From an uncultured Collinsella sp. (GTDB lineage Bacteria > Actinomycetota > Coriobacteriia > Coriobacteriales > Coriobacteriaceae): a stretch of 23,399 bases of DNA. Where the stretch lies: positions 1 through 23,399 of the forward strand of contig UQPI01000031.1 of NCBI GenBank assembly GCA_900542945.1, read 5' to 3'. A program made the translations under genes and the position numbers. Below, one piece after another: positions 12,377 to 19,545 of this stretch. The notes beneath the pieces were generated by a model, which saw only the letters and a list, made by a program, of their open reading frames with translations, had not been told where the DNA came from and did not search any database. Each line of letters begins with the position of its first letter. The stretch's first letter is position 1.

Positions 12377-15369
12377 GGAGACGTCCCGTTCGTGGCTGCG
12401 ACCTCCGGTTCTCCTCTTCGCTGGATTTCGCTTAAAAGCTCGGCTGCAACTTCGCTGCTTTTGAAACGGATGCTGCAGTCCTCTTTCTTAGGAAAGGCCA
12501 GTAATGGAATGGTTCCGTACCAGACGGTTTCCTCGTCAATTACTGACGCGCACAGGCGCCCTTCGTCTTTGATGGAATAGTCGACGTTTATCTCGGTAAA
12601 AATCGCTTTCACGTCATTGTGCGGAGTCGAGGCAATTAAAATCTCAAGGGCAATCCCACGGGCGGCGGCGCCTGTGAGTACGGCAGCGAGCTTTGCGAGG
12701 CATGCAGCGGATGCGTAGGGCGCGGCAATAAAAATGCTTTTCGTTGCGCGCGCGATGTCATCCGCTAAGGCCTCCACGGCCCTTGCCGGCCTAACGAGGA
12801 TGTTTTGATCGGCCCGTTTGTTGTCATTTGCTGCAAAGACTTCATACCCTAGCTTTGCGTAGGTCTTGAGTCTCTTCTGGTACATACGCGCGAGCATGGG
12901 TATCGACAAATCAACATAGTCGAATATCTCAACCCGCTGCTTGCCCTCGTGACTTCTATGTAGTCTGCCTGCCTGCTGCGTTATGCTGCCGTCCCAAGAT
13001 ATCGGTGTGGCAATGAGCGGAGTGTCAAGGTAAGACAGGTCGAAACCCTCGCTCAGAAGGCTTTCGGTTGCGATGATAATTCGATGCTCATGCTCGAAGC
13101 CGGGAAGGCTGTTCAGTATTGCCTTTCTTTCTTTGGCGTCGATTTCTCCGGTTAAGAGTATAGGTTCGTGTCCGCGGCTTTGAAGCAGCCTACATAGCTC
13201 TTCGGCATGTTTTTTCCTTTTGGATAGCACAAGCGGATGTCGACCGTTTGACGCGGTCTCGAGGGCATCGTCGACAATCGCTTCGTTTCTCGCTGTGTGC
13301 GCACACAGGAGATCGAGAACTTGATTAAAGGACGCCCCTGGTTCGTAGGCGGGTAGTCGAACTCCGGTAAAACGCGGCCTAACAACGCGCTGAATTCCCT
13401 GTTGGATTGCTTGCGTTTTTGGATCAATGACATGGCGAAGCGGGCCGCAGAGCATTGAGAGTGCTCGCGTGAGTCCGTCCGAGCGTTCGGGCGTCGCGGA
13501 AAGGCCGTATACATATTTGGCTGGAGCGGACTTGAGGACGAGCTCAAGCTGTGGTGCGGCTGCATGGTGACATTCATCACAGATGATGAGGCCGTAATCA
13601 CGAACGAACTCCTTGGCTATTGGTTCTCCGGTCTGGGGGTCCTTGCTGGACAAAGACTGGAATGAAGCAATGTCGATGAGATGGCTTATGGCGGTTTTGC
13701 CTCCTCCGATTTGGCCAATGAGCGGAGGCTGCCTTTTACTGATTCGTCCTTTTGGGGTTCGAACTGGCTTTCTGTTATCCGTAATGTCGATAAACCGTTC
13801 GAGCTGGGATTTCCATTGGGCAATGAGCGCAGTCTTGGGAACGATGACAAGCGTTGGAAGACCGATGGCAGCAATAAGATAGGCTCCAATGACGGTTTTC
13901 CCGAAACCCGTCGGCGCGGACATGATCCCGTCTTCACAGTTGAGCATCTGTTCGGCGGCAATTTGCTGTTCAGGGCGAAGAGCCCCTTTAAATGTCATCA
14001 CAATTGGATTGCCCGACATGCGCTTGTCTGAATAGTGAGCAGAAGCGCCGGCTTCTTGAAGCAGCCGCTCGAGTTGTGCTTTACAGCCTCTGGGAATCGC
14101 AACGCAGCCATCTCTAAGTTCGCTGAGGTCTATGTACCGCGGTTTGCCGAATACCGATTGGTGCATTGATTGGGCACGGAAGAATTCCGGGTTGGCAAAT
14201 GTTGCAAGCCTGCGAACCTCCATCTGGGCGGCCGGGCTCAGAGATTTTTCGGTTATGTAGAGCATATCGGCTTGCGTGACGGGTAGCGATGACGGGAAGT
14301 CCTGCGGCGCGAGCGGAAGCCGCTTTCGCGGCCTCTGAGAATGTGGCGCGGCGGTGTTTCCCGCCACTGCAGCTGATATTCCATGCGGTTTATTGTCGAT
14401 GCTTTCGATCAGATTTTGCACCGTTGCATGTGGAATCAGCTGAATTTGCGAAAGGTAAAGCCATTGATCGGGAAAGGGCTCAAATTGCTCGTCAACAAAT
14501 ACACTGTTCCCTTTTCGCTGCGCTTTTCCTTGAAAAGGCAGTGCTATGAGATTTCCGAAGCCGCCCTCAGGAATGGTGGACTGCGCGGGCAGCATCCGGT
14601 CAAAAGCTTCAAAGGTGATTGTCTTGTTGAGCGCCGCCGCTTCGGTGATAAGGCTGCTTCCAAATTCTCGTGCGATCTTTGCGCTGGTGAGCTCTAGGAA
14701 GAAAAACCAGACATGTGCGCCGTTACCTGATCTCGATCGCTCGACTGCAGCATCGATTCCATGGTTTTTTGCGACAAGCCGAATGGCGTTTGTCGCTTCT
14801 TTCCAATCGGATCCGTCAAAGTCGATGACCAGGACTTTTGTGTTGCTGTCACTATCGAGAACGTATTGACCTATGACGTCTCGGAGCCTGTCGTCGTTGC
14901 CTTTGAAATGGGCGATGATCGTGGCATCGCTCAGCTCGGGGAAGATGCGGTTGCCGCATTCCGCGCATTTGGTTTTCTGACGATTTAGTTTGGGGCAAAT
15001 GCCTGCCTTCCACTCATTTGCGCAGGCTGGTGTATAGCCGATTCCCCCGTCTTTTCTGCGGTACCCATGAGCGTAAACATCTTTGCGGCCAGTAAAGAGA
15101 TTGCGAAAGAGTTCCAATTTGTCGCGCGCTGTGCTCGCACTGGTGACGATTCCCTCGACCTGTGCCCGTCTATCGAAAGATTCGCCAGCTTTCTCCCATT
15201 CTTCCAGTGTTGCGTAACGGATGTCTGGACCGTTGCCGCAGATGACGATTTGGCTGTGCGGCTCCGATACATGGGCGACGGTTTTCTTGAATTGGAATAG
15301 CGTGCCCCCGATGAGGGCGTATTGATGCGTGACGGTGCTCATGTAAATGCCGTTCTTGTCGGAGTTCAT
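12358..15369 (-). CDS. TOTE-type primase / DEAD-DEAH helicase fusion with degenerate PLD-like tail
   Basis: 1003 residues. Domains in order: a small N-terminal region; a Cys cluster likely binding zinc (Cys116, 125, 135, 138); an archaeo-eukaryotic primase domain of the kind found in TOTE conflict systems, with VIDFD (181-185), SGNGAHVWFF (214-223, His219) and FGNLIALPFQG (271-281); a linker; then a superfamily-2 helicase with APTGFGKT (485-492), DECH (598-601), SATP (624-627) and QQAGRLHR (798-805). Residues ~860-975 resemble a PLD-family domain, but the H-x-K residues are absent (RLCASVIDEETVWYG). It is probably a nucleic-acid-acting defence or genome-conflict protein. Start is uncertain: the ATG at 15369 (immediately downstream of an in-frame stop) and that at 15342 both lack a ribosome site; TACCCT seven bases before the first could be a -10 for a leaderless mRNA. 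AT-richer than neighbouring housekeeping genes. Confidence 0.88.
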   Translation of the reverse strand: MNSDKNGIYMSTVTHQYALIGGTLFQFKKTVAHVSEPHSQIVICGNGPDIRYATLEEWEKAGESFDRRAQVEGIVTSASTARDKLELFRNLFTGRKDVYAHGYRRKDGGIGYTPACANEWKAGICPKLNRQKTKCAECGNRIFPELSDATIIAHFKGNDDRLRDVIGQYVLDSDSNTKVLVIDFDGSDWKEATNAIRLVAKNHGIDAAVERSRSGNGAHVWFFFLELTSAKIAREFGSSLITEAAALNKTITFEAFDRMLPAQSTIPEGGFGNLIALPFQGKAQRKGNSVFVDEQFEPFPDQWLYLSQIQLIPHATVQNLIESIDNKPHGISAAVAGNTAAPHSQRPRKRLPLAPQDFPSSLPVTQADMLYITEKSLSPAAQMEVRRLATFANPEFFRAQSMHQSVFGKPRYIDLSELRDGCVAIPRGCKAQLERLLQEAGASAHYSDKRMSGNPIVMTFKGALRPEQQIAAEQMLNCEDGIMSAPTGFGKTVIGAYLIAAIGLPTLVIVPKTALIAQWKSQLERFIDITDNRKPVRTPKGRISKRQPPLIGQIGGGKTAISHLIDIASFQSLSSKDPQTGEPIAKEFVRDYGLIICDECHHAAAPQLELVLKSAPAKYVYGLSATPERSDGLTRALSMLCGPLRHVIDPKTQAIQQGIQRVVRPRFTGVRLPAYEPGASFNQVLDLLCAHTARNEAIVDDALETASNGRHPLVLSKRKKHAEELCRLLQSRGHEPILLTGEIDAKERKAILNSLPGFEHEHRIIIATESLLSEGFDLSYLDTPLIATPISWDGSITQQAGRLHRSHEGKQRVEIFDYVDLSIPMLARMYQKRLKTYAKLGYEVFAANDNKRADQNILVRPARAVEALADDIARATKSIFIAAPYASAACLAKLAAVLTGAAARGIALEILIASTPHNDVKAIFTEINVDYSIKDEGRLCASVIDEETVWYGTIPLLAFPKKEDCSIRFKSSEVAAELLSEIQRRGEPEVAATNGTSPTVTVE

Positions 15370-15549
15370 TGAAATGAGGGTACGTTATTTTGATTTTTAA
15401 GGGACTCGACTCTGATTTTGGTTCGGCGATAGCGGAGTACACCTCCGTGAGTGGTGTTTGGCTGGTGTCAAAATGTGCGGTAGCTGTTGCTGAATGGGTT
15501 TTGGCGGCCATGAGGTGGGCTGGAGGCGCAGGAAACTATCCTCGAATAG

Positions 15550-15779
15550 ACCCTGTGGGCAAAAAATGGTAAATATGAGTACTGTGGTTTGAGCAGTAAC
15601 ATATCATCTGGAAAGTATTTAAGACCAATCGATTCGGATTGGATAGAATCAACCCTCTAAATATGACGATTCGGGACTTTATGACGCTCGGAATTGACAG
15701 AAGATGGCAAATTCAGCCAGATTGCGCTGTTACTAAACTGGTAACAGTACTCATATTTGCCATTTTTTGCCCAGAGGGT
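15550..15779. mobile_element. 230-nt element with 36-nt terminal inverted repeats (MITE-like)
   Basis: The left arm (15550-15585, begins ACCCTGTGGGCAAAAAATGG) and right arm (15744-15779) are inverted copies identical at 34 of 36 positions. Pairing resumes at GTAAC (15596-15600) / GTTAC (15729-15733). The 140-nt interior has short hairpins (CCAATC/GGATTGG-type near 15630-15650; TGTTAC/GTAACA at 15728-15746) and no gene. Size, terminal repeats and lack of coding capacity resemble a miniature inverted-repeat element. A convincing target duplication is not visible, so mobility is inferred. Confidence 0.6.
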
Positions 15780-15847
15780 ATCGCAAGGGGGTTGGACAAA
15801 GCATCGATCGCCGCCAATTTCTCGATTGGCTGGTTGGGCGGCAATGA

Positions 15848-15913
15848 AGTTGCGGCGTAATGGGAAGCGTTTCGCGGCCTTTTGGCTAAAACGGCCCCTT
15901 TTCCGCCGCGACT
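15848..15913. repeat. GTTGCGG / GGCC palindromic repeat
   Basis: AGTTGCGGCG (15848-15857) pairs with CGCCGCGACT (15904-15913) with one wobble. The interior GCGGCC...CGGCCCC matches the repeat at 12316-12376 almost word for word. Confidence 0.6.
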
Positions 15914-15915
15914 CC

Positions 15916-15957
15916 TAAAAAGACGCCGGCGCGCCTTGAGTTGCGGCGCGTCGGCGT
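15916..15957 (-). terminator. Intrinsic terminator for leftward transcripts (degV side)
   Basis: On the minus strand ACGCCGACGCGCC (15957-15945) pairs with GGCGCGCCGGCGT (15935-15923), one G-T pair, followed by CTTTTTAGG. It lies about 125 bases beyond the degV stop. Confidence 0.75.
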
Positions 15958-16040
15958 GATGGCTTTGTTGTGGCTGGGTGTACTTCGGTTGTTCGACGGC
16001 TTTGGCATGTCCGATCTTGCCAGGCAAGCCTTGTTACCGT

Positions 16041-16095
16041 TTAACGTTTGCCCAGATAAAACCTGCCAAAATAAACCTGTCCCTAATTGGCAGGT
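16041..16095 (-). repeat. GGGACAGGTTTATTTTGGCA dispersed repeat overlapping the degV stop
   Basis: Read on the minus strand, ACCTGCCAA (16095-16087) pairs with TTGGCAGGT (16069-16061), enclosing the word GGGACAGGTTTA, and is followed by TTTTATC. The hairpin contains the last degV codons and the TAG (16083-16085), and could act as its terminator. The same 25-nt word is on the plus strand at 23329-23353. Its appearance recalls the palindromic repeats served by REP-associated tyrosine transposases; that link is inference. Confidence 0.65.
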
Positions 16096-16943
16096 TGGTA
16101 GCGGGGGCAGTAACTGATGGCGATGGCGTCGACGCCTACGTGGGTGGCGATGGTGCAGCCGATGGGGCCGGTGCCGGCGTCTACGTAGTCCTGGCCTACG
16201 AGCGCTTGGTTGACGAGCTCCTGCTCCTCGGCGGCACCGGTCGTGAGCACGCGCACGCTGGAGCCCGGGTGCTCGGTCAAAAATGCGAGGCAATCGGCCA
16301 TGGTGTTGGCAACGATGCGCTTGGCTCCGCGGCCCTTCTTGACGGCCTTGATCTCGCCCGATTTCCACTCCGGCGAGACGGCCAGGCGAATGTTGAGCAT
16401 TTGGGTGAGCTGGCCGGCGAGTTTAGGTGCGCGGCCGTTCTTGACCAGGTTCTCGAGCGTTCGGGGAATCAGCAATAGGTGTGCGTCGGGCAGCGTCGCG
16501 CGGATCTGCGCCTCGGTCTCGTCCAAGCTGCGACCGTCCTCGCGCATGGCGAGCGCGTACTCCACCAGCAGGCCCTCGGCACCCGAGCCGGTGCGCGAGT
16601 CGATGCAGCGCACGTCGAGCTCGTGGGTCTCGGCCGTCAGGCGTGCGTTGGAATAGCAGGCAGACCACTCGCTGCACAGCGAGATAAAGATGGCGCTGTC
16701 GTGGCCGTCGGCGCGCACACGGTCAAAGAGCGCCTTGAACTCGCCGGCGCTCGGCTGCGAGGTGTGCGGCAGCTGCTCGGAGCCGGCCATACGCGCGACG
16801 TATTCCTCGGCGGTAATCTGCACCTGGTCGAGCAGGTCCTCGCCCTCGATAATCACATGCAGCGGAATCACGTAAATGCCGAGCTCTTGGGCGCGGGCGG
16901 GGGAGATGTCCGACGTGGAGTCGGTTATGATGGCAAAAGACAT
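16083..16943 (-). CDS. DegV-family fatty-acid-binding protein
   Basis: 286 residues from the ATG at 16943, with AAAGGTG seven bases upstream; the longer frame to 17000 would add an Arg-rich leader without a ribosome site. It begins MSFAIITDSTSDISPARAQE, the DegV signature (TDSTSD), followed by IYVIPLHVIIEGE, LPHTSQPSAGEF and ISLCSEWSACYSNA, all typical. DegV proteins bind one fatty acid; in Gram-positives the related FakB subunits present it to the FakA kinase for phosphorylation. No fakA is in the window, so whether this is a working FakB is unknown. Cytoplasmic. It is divergent from the HAD gene, and its last codons lie inside a dispersed palindromic repeat. Confidence 0.92.
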   Translation of the reverse strand: MSFAIITDSTSDISPARAQELGIYVIPLHVIIEGEDLLDQVQITAEEYVARMAGSEQLPHTSQPSAGEFKALFDRVRADGHDSAIFISLCSEWSACYSNARLTAETHELDVRCIDSRTGSGAEGLLVEYALAMREDGRSLDETEAQIRATLPDAHLLLIPRTLENLVKNGRAPKLAGQLTQMLNIRLAVSPEWKSGEIKAVKKGRGAKRIVANTMADCLAFLTEHPGSSVRVLTTGAAEEQELVNQALVGQDYVDAGTGPIGCTIATHVGVDAIAISYCPRYQPAN

Positions 16944-17099
16944 AATTGCACCTTTCGTTGGGGCGCTTGCGCGCCGCCTTCTGAGAGCAAAGTGCGACAA
17001 GTATAGTGGAGTTGCTCTACATTGCTAGGTTCAATTGTTGAATAGTCAACAGTTTGAAGCGGTGGTGTGGAAATCGTCAATTGGGGAAGAGGGGCGCCG
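16944..17099. promoter_or_regulatory. Divergent promoter region degV / HAD phosphatase
   Basis: ACTATA/TATAGT around 17000-17007 gives a -10-like box on both strands (TATACT leftward for degV, TATAGT rightward). A perfect inverted repeat TGTTGA-ATAG-TCAACA (17036-17051), overlapped by TTCAATTGTTGAA, is a candidate operator. No clear -35 is seen for either side. Confidence 0.35.
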
Positions 17100-17762
17100 A
17101 TGGCGGCATTACAACTATGTGATCGGCTGGTCGTGTTGTTCGATTTTGACGGCACGGTGGCCGATACGGGTCGGGCGGTGATGACCTCGACGCGCAAGAC
17201 GCTGGTTGCGCGCGGGTTTTCGGAGGCGCAGATGGGTGATTTGCGCCGTATGATCGGGCCTCCGCTGTGGAAGAGCTTCCACGACTTTTACGGCTTCTCG
17301 CGCGAGGAGTCGCTGGTGGTGGCAGACGAATATCGCGCCTTTTTCGATGAGTTGGGACCGGAGGAGTATCCCGTGTTCGACGGGATCCCCAAGCTGCTCG
17401 ACGGGCTGGCCGCCCAGGGCAAGCGTATGGCCGTGGCGACGTCGCGCATGGAAGCAAAGTGCATTGACATGGTGCATGAGCTGGGACTTTGCCAGTTCGA
17501 AACCGTGGTTGGCATGAACCCGCCGCAGGGACGCGAGACCAAGGCCGATTCGGTCCGCGACGCCCTGGCGGCGCTTGGCGCGACCGCGGACGAGGCCGTG
17601 ATGATCGGCGACCGCTTTAACGATGTGGAGGGCGCACACGCGATGGGCGTGCCGTGCATTGGCATCTATTCGGGCGCGGCGGCGCCGGGTGAGCACGAGG
17701 CCGCGGGCGCCGATGCGGTGGTGCATTCGGTGGCCGAGCTTGCTAAACTTTTCTCTATATAG
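17100..17762 (+). CDS. HAD-superfamily phosphatase, phosphoglycolate-phosphatase-like
   Basis: 220 residues from the ATG at 17100 (GAGGGG seven bases upstream); a GTG at 17067 would add 11 residues with no better site. The HAD motifs are complete: motif I VVLFDFDGTVADT with nucleophile Asp, motif II VATSR, a Lys in GRETKADSV, and motif IV MIGDRFNDVEGAHAMG. The cap domain sits between motifs I and II (subclass IA: Gph, PgmB, PpaX-like). It hydrolyses a small phosphomonoester in the cytoplasm; the exact substrate cannot be deduced. The dipeptidase gene follows after 53 bases, so the two may be cotranscribed. Confidence 0.9.
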   Translation: MAALQLCDRLVVLFDFDGTVADTGRAVMTSTRKTLVARGFSEAQMGDLRRMIGPPLWKSFHDFYGFSREESLVVADEYRAFFDELGPEEYPVFDGIPKLLDGLAAQGKRMAVATSRMEAKCIDMVHELGLCQFETVVGMNPPQGRETKADSVRDALAALGATADEAVMIGDRFNDVEGAHAMGVPCIGIYSGAAAPGEHEAAGADAVVHSVAELAKLFSI

Positions 17763-17772
17763 GTACTTGATG

Positions 17773-17797
17773 TGAGGGGCGGCATACTTGCCCCTCA
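17773..17797 (+). other. Intercistronic hairpin between HAD and dipeptidase genes
   Basis: TGAGGGGC (17773-17780) pairs with GCCCCTCA (17790-17797), loop of nine. No T tract follows, and the AAGGAGG site of the next gene begins five bases later, so it is more likely an mRNA structure than a terminator. Confidence 0.45.
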
Positions 17798-17815
17798 TTG
17801 GTAAGGAGGTCGTCC

Positions 17816-19252
17816 ATGAATCAGGTGGAGCAGAGCGTTGCCGAGTATGTCGACGAGGTTTGGGAAGATGTCGTCACCGATATCGAGCGGCTGGTGGGCT
17901 ATCCGTCCGTGGCGGTTTCTGCCAATGCGGAGCCCGGCGCGCCGTTTGGCCGCCCGGTCCGTGACGCGCTCGACTGCGCGCTCGGCATCGCGCAGAAGCT
18001 CGGCTATCAGACGAGCGACGACGAGGGCTATGTGGGCATTGCCGATATCCCTGGTCGCGGCGACAAGCAGCTCGCGACCATCTGCCACGTGGACGTGGTA
18101 CCCGCCGGCCCGGGCTGGAACACCGACCCGTTTGCGATGGAGCGTCGCGAGGGCTGGTTGCTCGGCCGCGGCGTGATCGACGACAAGGGTCCGGCGGTGC
18201 TGTCTCTCTACGCCGGCGCCTATCTGCTCAAGCACGGCATTGTGCCGCGCTATACCTTCCGCGCGCTGCTGGGCTGCGATGAGGAAGTAGGCATGTCCGA
18301 CGTTCACCATTATCTGGAGAACCACGCAGACCCCGACTTTCTGTTTACGCCCGATGCCGAGTTCCCGGTCTGCAATGCCGAGAAGGGCCAGTTTGGGGCG
18401 ACGTTTGTGAGCTCCAAGATCGACGGCGGGCGCATCGTGTCGTGGAGCGGTGCCGAGGCGAGCAACGCCATTCCGTCGCAGTCTATCTGCGAGCTTGCGA
18501 TTGCCGCCGATGAGCTGCCGGCGCCCGTTGAGAACGCTGATCGCCTGGAGATCACGGCACTCGATAACGGGCATGCGCAGATTTTCGCCCACGGCATTGG
18601 CGGCCATGCCTCGATGCCCGAGGGCACTATCAATGCCGTCGGCCTCATCGTGGGGTATCTGCGCGAGGCCGAGGACGCGTTTGGTGCCCGCGGCGAGCGC
18701 CTGCTGACGCCTGCCGAGCACGAGTTCGTCAAGTTCTTGGCCTTTGTGCACGCGGACGCCTATGGCCGCGGCCTGGGAATCGATGCGACGAGCCCGGCGT
18801 TTGGCCCGCTCACCTGCAACCCCGGCGTCATCCGCGTGGTGGATGGCCACATTGAGCAGGTCATCGACGTGCGCTTCCCCGATAGCACGAGCGCCGATAC
18901 CATTCGCGAGCAGCTAGAGCCGCTCGTGGGGCGCTTTGACGTGACGTGTCGCGTGGGTCATGCAAAGGTGCCGTTCTCGGTTTCTGCCGACGACCCGGCC
19001 GTGAAAGCGCTTATCGATACCTATAACGAGTTTACGGGCAAGCATGCCGAGCCTTTTGCCATGGGCGGTGGCACCTACGCGCGAAACTTTGCGCGCGCCG
19101 TGTCGTTTGGTCCCGAGGAGACCGGCCTGGAGCTGCCCGCATGGGGCGGCCAGATGCACGGCCCCAACGAGTGCGCCAACGAGGAGCAACTCAAGCAGGC
19201 ACTCAAGATCTATATTGTTGCGATCCTCCGGTTGAATGAATTAGAGCTTTAA
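17816..19252 (+). CDS. pepV: M20-family dipeptidase, PepV/Sapep type
   Basis: 478 residues from the ATG at 17816, with AAGGAGG six bases upstream; the frame extends to 17798 but that start precedes the ribosome site. Metal ligands of the M20 family are visible: His91 and Asp93 in ICHVDVVPAGPGW, Asp122/Asp123 in GRGVIDDKGP, Glu156/Glu157 in LGCDEEVGM, Asp180 in TPDAEFPVCNAEKG, and His448 in GQMHGPNE. The lid domain (~190-390) and GGGTYARNF (417-425) follow the PepV pattern. It hydrolyses dipeptides with broad specificity in the cytoplasm, using Zn or Mn, as expected of a peptide-fermenting gut anaerobe. It is followed by a strong terminator. Confidence 0.94.
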   Translation: MNQVEQSVAEYVDEVWEDVVTDIERLVGYPSVAVSANAEPGAPFGRPVRDALDCALGIAQKLGYQTSDDEGYVGIADIPGRGDKQLATICHVDVVPAGPGWNTDPFAMERREGWLLGRGVIDDKGPAVLSLYAGAYLLKHGIVPRYTFRALLGCDEEVGMSDVHHYLENHADPDFLFTPDAEFPVCNAEKGQFGATFVSSKIDGGRIVSWSGAEASNAIPSQSICELAIAADELPAPVENADRLEITALDNGHAQIFAHGIGGHASMPEGTINAVGLIVGYLREAEDAFGARGERLLTPAEHEFVKFLAFVHADAYGRGLGIDATSPAFGPLTCNPGVIRVVDGHIEQVIDVRFPDSTSADTIREQLEPLVGRFDVTCRVGHAKVPFSVSADDPAVKALIDTYNEFTGKHAEPFAMGGGTYARNFARAVSFGPEETGLELPAWGGQMHGPNECANEEQLKQALKIYIVAILRLNELEL

Positions 19253-19268
19253 GGTTACGCGGTTTCCC
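19253..19268 (+). repeat. Half copy of the stop-codon hairpin
   Basis: GGTTACGCGGTTTCCC directly after the dipeptidase TAA matches the left arm and loop of the hairpins after queA and the SDR gene. The complementary right arm is missing; the next palindrome starts six bases later. Confidence 0.5.
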
Positions 19269-19273
19269 AATCT

Positions 19274-19352
19274 AAGTTGCGGTGGAATAGTTCCTAGAAT
19301 GGGCCATTTGATGGCCAAACAGGAACTATTTCACCGCAACTTTGTTTTTATT
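19274..19352 (+). terminator. Long hairpin terminator after the dipeptidase gene (GTTGCGG repeat family)
   Basis: A 22-nt arm (19274-19295, AAGTTGCGGTGGAATAGTTC...) pairs with 19321-19342 with only one G-T wobble; the top carries GGCCAT/ATGGCC. TTTGTTTTTATT follows, giving an intrinsic terminator. The arms match the GTTGCGG repeats at 15848-15913 and 12316-12376. Confidence 0.8.
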
Positions 19353-19545
19353 GGTGTAAAAGGTGCGCCATGCTTGGGTGGGGATTGTTATCCGTTTGTA
19401 AAGGCTGGGCAGAGCTTGCGGTAAGGGTCTATCAAATGCCCGTAAGAAACCGCAGTTGGCGCGGACGCCGCCCGATCGAGGCCGTATCTTTCCAAACAGC
19501 AAAGCGGGCAGGGTGCCCGCGAGTCGCATGTATGAAAGGAAGATC
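19353..19545 (+). promoter_or_regulatory. Upstream region of the pst operon
   Basis: 193 nt between the terminator and pstS; no gene. The pst promoter must lie here, but I see no convincing -35/-10 pair or Pho-box direct repeat. A compact hairpin GCGGGCA-GGG-TGCCCGC (19504-19520) sits just ahead of the pstS ribosome site. Confidence 0.35.

Larger units (their letters stand above)
15370..16082. other. Gene-free accessory stretch filled with repeats
   Basis: About 710 nt without a credible gene. It holds an upstream region of the primase-helicase gene (15370-15549), a 230-nt inverted-repeat element (15550-15779), a GGCC-centred hairpin (15848-15913), a leftward terminator (15916-15957), a short palindrome CTTGCCAGGCAAG (16016-16028) and a dispersed repeat (16041-16095). 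Reading frames at 15390-15572 and 15639-15860 run across these repeats and have no ribosome site. Confidence 0.6.

Noticed and set aside
15170..15511. Minus-strand frame of 113 residues overlapping the start of the primase-helicase gene
   Set aside because: Out of frame with the real gene, and its second half is clearly a shadow of the zinc/primase N-terminus.
15390..15860. Two small plus-strand frames in the repeat-rich spacer
   Set aside because: They run across the inverted-repeat element and other palindromes, have no ribosome sites and resemble nothing known.
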